From assembly GCA_023512835.1 (NCBI GenBank), contig CM042084.1:15324403-15388402 (forward strand): a DNA stretch of 64,000 nucleotides, written 5' to 3'. The stretch comes from Taxillus chinensis. Lineage: Eukaryota > Streptophyta > Magnoliopsida > Santalales > Loranthaceae. Of this stretch, positions 55,910-64,000 are shown in pieces. A program made the position numbers and the translations under genes. Positions within the stretch are counted from its first letter, which is position 1, and each line of letters starts with the position of its first letter. The notes under the pieces are model-generated. The model searched no databases. It was not told the DNA's origin and worked only from the letters and a program-made list of their open reading frames with translations.

Positions 55910-57700
55910 TCCATGATAGATTTTTAAAATAAAAATTTTATATTAACTAATTAAATTATATTTAATACCCTTTTAATTAAGAAAAAATATATTTACTATT
56001 CTTATTTTTTATTTCTGTATAATAATTACCAGTCTTATTTAAATAAATTACATTACATGTTTAATTGAATTACTAATAAATTACATTTATTACCTTGAAA
56101 CAATACGATAAATATTTTAGAATATCTAATCGTTAAAATGATATAGTGTCTTTCCCAATATAGTTTATGTAATTTAATTTGCTAACTAAATTTTTTAACA
56201 ATAATTACATTTCATTGCAAATATAAAAAAAACTACCAAGTCTAATTTATTAAACTAAAAGATATGAATGTAATTCTATTAAATTTGAAGGATAATTAAT
56301 ATAACATCATTTATCCAGCTTTTGTTTAGCTTTTTTTTTTTTTGGTTATCGATTTCTTAATTGTAAGATCTATTGGCCTGCAGATTTAAATTCAAAATTA
56401 TTCAAATTCAGTCGTTTTAATTATATTCCATCTTCAAAATCGTATTAATTATCAAATGTAATAACTCAATAAACATGTTTATTATTTAAAATTAATGGGT
56501 TATTCAAAAACGTATTTAATTTACATAGTATGTATAATATAGTAAAATAATAGACAATTTATTATTTTTGAATCAATGAACACATGCTATGGAGACACGA
56601 GTTTATAATGCTATGGAACACAGCTCTATTATTTAAAATATAAATAAATGAACATGTGTCATGAAAATACATGGTCATTTTGAAACGCAAATGCACATTT
56701 GATAACTTCTTTGGGTCACAAAATAACTACATCAGTAAATGATGTGGGTTATTTTACGCGAAGGATACTCAAATTCTAATAATATTAAACACATTTGCCT
56801 ATTATTTTTAACTTGTGTAAAATTATGAAGAAAAAAAATCCTTAAAATAGAATCATTTTTAATAGTATTCGAATAATATTCTTAGAATAATGTTATTCGA
56901 AACATTATATTTATATTCTTGAACACTTTAATTTTAATTTTTTATTATATTTGTTTCAAAACAATTTTTTAAATATTGTATTTGTATTTTAATAATATTA
57001 TTTAGATATTATATTTATGTTTGAATAAACTTGATAAATATTTGTATTTGAATAATGTTATTTTAACATTTCATTTATATTTTAATATTATTTATTTATA
57101 AAAGTGATAACTTAGTCATACGGTGATGAGTATGTTTAGTGTTTTGGTATGTGAATATCTCTTATCTTATTTTATTATTCGGTAACAAATTCTAACTTAT
57201 CCAAAATAATGTCATTATGCTTTATTATTCAACATAATGTCAATGTAGGCAGTAGTTGGACGCATATTCTCATCCCAATAATATTACAATATTAGTATAT
57301 GATGGATCTCACTTAACCTATAATTTTAGTATGTCAAACTCACCAAATTTGGTTTAATCTTTGAATAAACTTGTATTTAGAATAATTATGTTATACATAT
57401 ATTTGGTTAAATGTTATATCATTATCAAATCAATCTAGGGAACTTGAAGAACTCACAAGTAAGTAACGTAACAATAATTTTCGAATACATAATTCGCCAA
57501 TGGGAGCTCTCACTAAAAAAAATGAGTAAAAAATACTTTAATAGCATGTTTGGTACGCGAAAAAGAAATAAAATGAAATTTCATTACATTCCCGCATTTG
57601 GTATAGCAAAAGAAAAGAAAGTAGGCATTACCTTGAAAATCTTATACGAAAACCTTATTTATTATTATATTCCTCTTTTTTTTTTTTTTTTTTTCTCTCC
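55910..57700. other. AT-rich intergenic DNA
   Basis: Very AT-rich with no recognised gene; ends in a T run (about 57673-57692) before the kinase pseudogene. Confidence 0.5.
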
Positions 57701-58544
57701 CTCTCCTGTCGCCCCGCCTCTCCTTTCTCGTCGCCCAACTCCCCCCTCCCTGTCGCCCTCGACCCGACCCGACCTCGCCCTTGACGCATTGCCGCCCAAA
57801 CCTAACCCTAACCCTGCCCCAACACAACACGTCCTTGGCCGTCCCTCTCCCTCCGGCACCCTCCTCCGCCCTGGGTCTCACCTCATCCTCCACCACCACC
57901 TCTGCTGTCACTACCTCAAACACCCTCATGAACTTCTTGAAGCTGGAGCGCCTCAACCACATCGGAAGCGGCGCCGGCAACACCGTCTACAAGGTCCACC
58001 ACCTGTCCCTCCGACGGATTCTATGCCCTCAAGGTCATCTACGGCAACCATGACGATTTTGTCCGCCCCCAGATCTGTCACGAGATCAAGATCCTCCAGG
58101 GCATCGACAACCCCAACATTGTCAAGTGCTTTGACATGTTCGATCACAACGGTGAGATCCAGGTGCTACTAGAGCACATGGATCGGGGGTCCCTGGAAGG
58201 CACCCACATCGGCGACGAGTACGCCCTCGCCCATCTCTCCCACCAGATTCCTCGCCTACCTCCACAACCTCAAGATCGTCCACCGCAACATCAAATCCTC
58301 CAACCTCCTCATGAACACTCACAACCAAGTCAAAATCGCTGATTTTGGGGTCAGTCAAATTCTCACCCAGTCAATGGATTCATGTAACTCCTCCGTCGAC
58401 ACCATTGCTTACATGAGCCTCGAGAGAATCAACACCGATCTCAACCACGGGAAGCATGATGGCTACGCCAGCGACATTTGGAGCTTCGGAGTCAGCATTC
58501 TCACATTTTATCTGGGTCGTTTCTCCTTTATCGTCGGCCGCCAA

Positions 58545-60384
58545 CATGGTTCGAAGTCACGGTCGTGGATGACTCATACCCTATATAGATTTTCCATGGA
58601 AAATACTAACGGTATAAAAAAGAGGTTGAAAATCAATTTTTCAGTATTTGGCAGACATAGAAAACGTACAGTAGAGATCGAAAAGGCATTGAAAACGCAC
58701 AGTAAAAACACATTCAACAGCTATAATTTTATGACATTGCAAATGCTCCCAGATCTATGCGGCTGCCGAAAACGCTTGATGCATCCGCCAGTTCAACCAC
58801 AACCCTCGGTAGCGTGGGATCGAGGCGGCACGAAGGTCTCCCTTGTCGCGTGAGTCCCCTCCTCCTCCTCAAGTACCACCACGATCACCCAACCGAGATT
58901 TTCCAAATCCAGATCCATCGCCTCGGTATTAATGACCTCTAACAGATCTGCATCGACAGTGCTCATGGGGTGAGGATTAAAGCCATGAAATCGACGCTGC
59001 CTATGGGATGAGGGTTGAGGTCGTGAAGCCGACAGGAACAGAGAGTCATGGAAGAGATAGGGTATGGTATGAGTGACGATCAAGAGGGAGAGAGGGTTAA
59101 GAGAGAGAAGAAGGAAGAAATTAATATAAAAATAAGTAAGCACTTAATTTGAGAATTGAGTGAAAGATAAAAATGATATTTACCTTAATTATATATAAAT
59201 ATATTGATTTTACTTTTTTTATTATATAATTAATTATTATTATTTTTATATTCTTTTCACCTCTTTTTCATATCAACCAAACAACACTATTAAAAATATT
59301 TTTTTTATCCTTTTTCTTTCCACTCTTTTTTCTTGTATCCCTTTTCCGCCTTAAATTTTTCCACCCATTTTCTATCCCTTATCAAACAGAGTTATCTCAG
59401 GCGAGATAAAACTTTAAACATGAAATAATATTCAATTTTAAAAATAAAAATCAGAAAAAATAAAATCATCACATATAATTTCAATTAAATGTTATGACTT
59501 CAAACAGAAAATGCTAAAATATTACTTTAGCATTAAAATAAATAATTATATTTTATATGATTTATAATTTATTATAAAATTATAAATTAGTGATAAAATT
59601 AATTTCTATATTTGGTTATCTATAAGTATAGAAATTTCTAGTATAAAATTTAATTTGTTTTAATATAATTAATATCATTTTTTTTTGGAAAAAAATTTAA
59701 CATAGGTATAATTTATTTATTTTTCAGTTTTATAAACAGAGATTTAAAAAAATGCACGACTTAGCAGAAATTAATTTTAAAAAATTTAGAATAAACTAAT
59801 AAAAATAAATAAAGATAAAACAGGAAACATCGCATCGACAGAGCGTGAGAGAAAAAGAAAGAAGAAAAATAACGTAGTGGGAAAGAAAATAGGAGATCGA
59901 CAGCGACAACGCAGATGCACAACGACACACGATGCAGATGCACAACGACGCACGACGTAGATGCATGACGACGCACGACGCAGACAACGCAAGGGTGATC
60001 CGACAGCGACGATGCAGACGACGCAGATACACAACAATGCACGACTCAAACGACGCACGAGTGATCCATGATCGGCAACGAGGCACGACATCGCTACAAT
60101 CGGCCACAGCAGCGATCGTCAGCGTGAAGCGTGAGTGAAGTCGACCGAAAAGAATATGAAGAAAAAAAACGAAGGAAGAAAAGGAAATTGCATCACGTAC
60201 CAGTAATTTCGGACACGATTTCGTCCGGGAGGAGATACATTAAGGATTTCTCAGCCAACTCGGTATGTCTCGGCTGAGATCGATGAGCTACATGAAAGAC
60301 ACAAAAAGCACGTACCGGACCTAAATCTCGTATCGGGAGGCTCCGATCCCGTGACGACTCGGCTGAGAAATCGAAGGACCAAGG
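58545..60384. mobile_element. hAT-like element inserted in the MKK pseudogene (approximate right end)
   Basis: The left end CATGGTTCGAAGTCACGGTC is the same as the left end of the element at 17384. The next kept parts (ATCTCAGGCGAGATAAAACT near 59396, CTATGACTTC-like near 59490) follow in the same order as in that copy, as does a GC-rich right part. The right terminus is degenerate (ATCGAAGGACCAAGG near 60370-60384, against TTCGAACCATGG). Exact target duplication not resolved. Confidence 0.65.
58579..59390. mobile_element. Unclassified insertion nested in the hAT-like element
   Basis: Comparison with the copy at 17384 shows continuity between GGATGACTCAT (58571) and TATCTCAGGC (59394), so the roughly 0.8 kb between is extra. 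Its ends (ATACCCTATATAGATTTTCC and the inverse of TTTTCTATCCCTTATC) look weakly inverted. The centre is moderately GC-rich. No transposase. Confidence 0.5.
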
Positions 60385-60529
60385 GGACATGCCCAGCCGC
60401 CTGAAGCCCTGCCCACAGTGTCCAGAGAGTTCCAGGACTTCGTCTCGAGGGGCCTGCAAATCGCGCCCACCAACAAATGGACTAGTACTACCGCCAAATT
60501 GCCGCAGCATCCCTAATTTATTCATAATT

Positions 60530-61128
60530 TTATTTTATTATTCTTAAAATAAAATATTGTTTATACAAAATAATATTACTCTTTATATAATAAAAAATAA
60601 AAAAAAATACTCACGCCAACTAAAAATAAGCACACTCACCTCCTATGTGAAATAATTAAAATATTTTTAAATAATAAAAAAACATATTCAAATAATAATA
60701 TTAAAGCATAAATATTACACTTATTTTAAAATAAATTAAATATTCAAATACTACTTTTCAAATATATATTAATATCCAAATACTTATTTATAAATAAATA
60801 ATGATACAAAATTAAACAATATATTAAAAACTACATTAAAACATAATTATAATATTTAAAAAATAATATTCAAAATTTTAATTTATATATGTAAACAAAA
60901 ATGATTTTTATAATTTTTTTATAATTTATATAAAATTAAAAATATTTTATAGATATATTTATCCCGAATTTATTCTTAACCTTGAACATTTATACTTGCA
61001 GCGGAGAAACATTTTACTTCTCTTTAGGACAAAAACGGAAGTGCATCAAACCCTCTGACAATACAAACGATTTAGGATATACACTAAAAAAAAAACTTTA
61101 CTCTAATTTTCCATTTATCCAGACAATT
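60530..61128. other. AT-rich intergenic DNA downstream of the Hsp40 gene
   Basis: AT-rich, no gene recognised. It should include the 3' UTR and polyadenylation region of the minus-strand Hsp40 gene on its right side. Confidence 0.5.
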
Positions 61129-62781
61129 TCAGTCACTGACTAACAACCTCCTCAAATCGGATTCCTGCTCCTCCGTGATAGCAGTTGGGAACACAACATT
61201 GAACCTTATTCTCAAGGTTCCTCTCTTTCCTGCTTCTTTCGAATTAGGCATTCCTTCATCAGGAACCACCAGCTCATGACCTGAGCAAGGAATGCGTCCA
61301 ACGGGAATAGTGAGACTCCGACCATCAAGAGCTGTGAGGCTTAGGACCTTGCCAGTGAGAGCCTCCAACAACGTAATCTTCTGCCTCATTATCAGATCCC
61401 TGCCGATTCTCCTGAAGATTGCATGTGGTTTCTCTTCCACGTGAAATATGAGATCCCCAGGGAGCATTCCAGGTTCTCTACGGCCCATCATAGGATAAGT
61501 AATTTTGGTTGCATTCATGAAACCAGGCTTAATGTCTACGGTCAGCATATCATCATTGAAACTTGAATGACTGCACAAAATCCCAAGAAAATTACAAGAG
61601 ATTAGAGCCCAGTTAAGGTTAAGGATTAACAATTTGATGAGAAAGGATGGCGTTACATGTGAATTAATACGTTTTATGACTAACACGCATCAAGATTGGT
61701 AGTAGAATGATTGCACAAATATTACACAAGAAAATTAAGTAAGATGAAAAACCAATTGAAGATTACCAAGTTAACAAAAGCTAAAAGCGACATTTAAACA
61801 AAACAACCACAAGCCATTTCTTTGAGTGGTTAATATGTTAAAAAATTTACTCACCAGGAACACACATGATTGATGATTAAAAAAACAATTAGAAATGCTC
61901 CAACAAAATTGCCAACTAAATATTAGTTAATATAAATCAAAATATAACCAACTAATTTTAAAATAAAAGCCTCAAAACCTAAAGATTTTAAACAAAAGGC
62001 AAGTACTTTAACCACAATGGATGATGTGTTTTCAATATTCCAAATTATTCTCAATCTCCTGTGAAGTGTATTATTCATGTTAAGGGAATTTGTTAGAAAA
62101 TCGCCAACCAAATATTAATCTGCCAATCAAGGGTTTTCTGGAAAACTCAAACTCTAATAAAAACCCCCCAAAAAAAACAACCCCCCCCACCCCCCCAACG
62201 CCCCCCAAGAACAGAGTAGACGTGTATAACTGTTATTTTGTTAGATTCATATATTGAAATATAACCTATCATGCAGATCTGAGAAGTTTTCATGCACAAC
62301 AGGAAACATCTGAAATGCCACTTAACATTTTTTTATGGAGACATAAGAATCAGAGGGTAGGAGCCACGTACCCAAAGCAATCAACACCAGGCCACGAAAT
62401 CTTCACCTTCTTTTTGCAACCCGTGTACAGCTCCTCGAGGCTACACCCCAGCTTGTTTTCCACGGCCGCCGCCTTACGTTTATTGCTCCCGCCAGCCTTC
62501 GGAGGAGGAGGAGAACAAGGAGGGTCGGATTTAGGAAACCCAGAAATTTCTTCGGGCAGCGACAGATCGTAGGTTCGCCGCTTCTGCGGATCGCTAAGAA
62601 CGTTGTAAGCCTCGGAAACCTGCTTGAACCTGGCCTCCGCTGCGGCCAAGGATTTCTGGGAGGCCCGATTCTTGTCGGGATGCCATCTCATGGCCATGAC
62701 CTTGAAGGCCTTCCTCAACTCCTCTGCCGCGACATTTCTATTGACGTTCAGGACGGCGTAGTGATCGTCGACAGCCACCAT
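61129..62781 (-). CDS. DnaJ/Hsp40 co-chaperone, DNAJB (type II)-like without G/F region
   Basis: Two exons, 62372-62781 and 61129-61570 (852 bases, 283 residues), joined as GG|T in a Gly codon across a GTACGT donor and TGCAG acceptor. The J domain (about 5-72) has the Hsp70-activating HPD at 34-36 (MRWHPDKN) and the usual YDVLSDPQKRR-like end (EAYNVLSDPQKRRTYD). A short Pro/Gly/Lys linker (about 76-108, CSPPPPKAGGSNKRK) replaces the long G/F region. Two C-terminal substrate-binding beta domains follow (ENKLGCSLEELYTGCKKKVK, MLTVDIKPGFMNATKITYP, GDLIFHVEEKPHAIFRRIGR, LLEALTGKVLSLTALDGRSL, GTLRIRFNVVFP), ending LLVSD without an EEVD tail. Shorter than the usual 330-350 residues. It should work with Hsp70 in the cytosol or nucleus, by family knowledge. 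All hallmark residues are intact. Confidence 0.94.
61571..62371 (-). other. Intron of the Hsp40 gene
   Basis: 801 bp, AT-rich, with a C-rich stretch (about 62162-62206) and no mobile element. Confidence 0.85.
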
Positions 62782-62878
62782 CGCTGGCTGTAATTTTTCT
62801 CTTCTGTCCTGCGCAGCAAAAGTATGGGAGATTTACGCGTGAGGTTGGAGTTTAAAGCGTGGAAGGAGGAAGAGTCGC

Positions 62879-62885
62879 ATTTATA
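62879..62885 (-). promoter_or_regulatory. TATA box of the Hsp40 gene
   Basis: The minus strand reads TATAAAT about 100 bp upstream of the ATG at 62781, in otherwise GC-balanced DNA. A TTCCCGCC string (an E2F-like site) lies just upstream, near 62900-62907. Confidence 0.6.
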
Positions 62886-62949
62886 AGATGAAATTTTAGG
62901 CGGGAACGATTTGTGAGACCCGCGAAACGCAAAATGCACGACGTTTCAT

Positions 62950-64000
62950 TTCCGCGCCCTTATTTATGATTTATCGTCTTTGAAGGAAATCCACGCACCA
63001 AATTTATTAGTACACCCAACCACTTAAACGCAGGAACGTTAAACGGGCTGGCCGGTCAGATATTTTTACCGAGCCTAAATGGGCTCAATTCGTTTACGCT
63101 CAGGCCCGGGCCGGCCTATCCATTTAACACTCTTACTTAAATAATTAGATTGTTTTTTATAAAAATATATATATTTAAAAACAAACTAAATTTTTAAATA
63201 ATATTAATATATTTCAAAATTATTTAAACATAAAAATAATATTTGAATACTATTTAAAGATAAATTTGATATTCAAAAATTTTTTTTGAATAAATATAAA
63301 TATAAAATTTGAATAATATTTTTGTAATATTTTATTTATGCTCTAAGCTTATTATTCAAATAGCATTAAAACTGATAAGTATATATTTAGCATTTTGGGA
63401 CTGTAAGAGTATCGTTTTTCTATCCTAATATAATGAGCTAATTGTATATTTTTGTTTCAATCATCTCCTTAAATTAATACTCTATAAATTAGGTAACACC
63501 CTAAAGTGCTCCCTATATATAATGAGACATAGTCACTCCATAGTTTATTTTTATTAATATTTTAATACAATAAAACATTAATTAGTTACAAAAAAAAAAA
63601 TTTTAATTTAAATGTTTTTAAAATATACTAAAATATTGTGTAATTAACTAAAATAGAAAATATAGTTGGGATAGATCATTGAAAATAACTAGTTAAAATA
63701 GCTTTAGATAATATGATTAAAAACACTTTACGTATCATTTCCCTTGCTTTAATATGATATCAATAGGAAATTTTTCTTTTAATGATAATACTAAAGAAGG
63801 AAGAATGTGATATAGTAATGTGTCACATGGACTCACTTAATGGTTATATATACAATGAAATACTCAAAAGTATTGTATTATGTAATATTTTCTATTTAAA
63901 TTAAATTTTAATTATCCATATTCTATCTTTATTTAATTATAACATACGACTATTAAAATGTTCAAATCAAAAATATTACATATTGCATGAGATATGAATC
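62950..64000. other. AT-rich intergenic DNA
   Basis: No gene or element recognised; it begins with a GC-richer patch (63040-63115) and is then strongly AT-rich. Confidence 0.5.

Larger units (their letters stand above)
57760..60513 (+). pseudogene. MAP kinase kinase (MKK4/5 type) pseudogene split by a hAT-like element
   Basis: Intronless kinase remnant in two parts. Part one (about 57760-58544) starts with the Pro-rich leader (RPNLTLTLPQ...SLAVPLPP). It then has the Gly loop ([18 protein letters not shown]), [12 protein letters not shown] with the Lys kept, [63 protein letters not shown] and [17 protein letters not shown]. Part two (60394-60513) continues with QPPEALPTVSREFQDFVSRG and ends near QHP. 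Frameshifts lie near 58008 and 58240. The catalytic HRD Asp is Asn and YMSPER is YMSLER. Active MKK4/5 proteins phosphorylate MPK3/6 in stress signalling, but this copy cannot. MKK4/5 genes are natively intronless, so a retrocopy origin is not proven. Confidence 0.88.

Noticed and set aside
57411..58172. 253-codon plus-strand open frame
   Set aside because: It runs through AT-rich DNA, a T run and then the wrong frame of the MKK pseudogene; not a gene.

Overview
The window looks like nuclear DNA of a flowering plant with a medium or large, transposon-rich genome, probably a woody eudicot. The evidence is plant-type RecQ, MKK4/5 and Hsp40 sequences, GT-AG introns of up to about 9 kb, and abundant L1-type LINEs, Ty1/copia and Ty3/gypsy remnants, hAT elements and Harbinger-type MITEs. 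The species cannot be told from the sequence, and nothing looks bacterial, organellar or viral.

Four intact protein-coding genes were found, all on the minus strand. (1) A RECQL2/MED34-type RecQ helicase runs from its ATG at 39625 leftwards out of the window. Sixteen exons (522 codons, phases all consistent) could be placed; the C-terminal end lies left of base 1. (2) A single-exon 141-residue membrane protein of unknown function lies at 43724-44149. (3) A five-exon gene for a 286-residue putative membrane glycoprotein of unknown function spans 44828-55797. (4) A two-exon DnaJ/Hsp40 co-chaperone spans 61129-62781. A frameshifted MKK4/5-type kinase pseudogene (plus strand, about 57760-60513) lies between genes 3 and 4. 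It is split by a hAT-like element that itself carries another insertion.

Most remaining DNA is repeats, largely inside introns. Going left to right, the RecQ introns hold: LINE pieces (360-860, 4140-6145) with copia and gypsy-like remnants (6150-8900) in intron 15; a decayed copia element with LTR-like repeats (12125-16281), a LINE and a clean non-autonomous hAT element (17384-18740) in intron 10; a small hAT-type MITE 30 bp from exon 8; LINEs plus a Harbinger-type MITE in intron 7; a LINE piece in intron 4; and, in intron 2, a 3.6-kb hAT element inside a LINE (30681-34288) followed by a copia RT gene split by stacked MITEs and a LINE (35820-38420). Intron 2 of the glycoprotein gene holds a young, 5'-truncated LINE with a 10-bp target-site duplication and an open frame of more than 1000 codons. 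Flanking intergenic DNA (39.7-43.7, 55.9-57.7, 60.5-61.1 and 62.9-64.0 kb) is AT-rich, with a gypsy gag remnant near 41.6-42.2 kb.

The genes do not form a functional cluster; they are ordinary neighbouring plant genes. No convincing new biological system was found. The most useful observations are the exon reconstruction of the two long genes, the uncharacterised glycoprotein, the layered transposon insertions with readable target duplications, and the hAT-interrupted kinase pseudogene.
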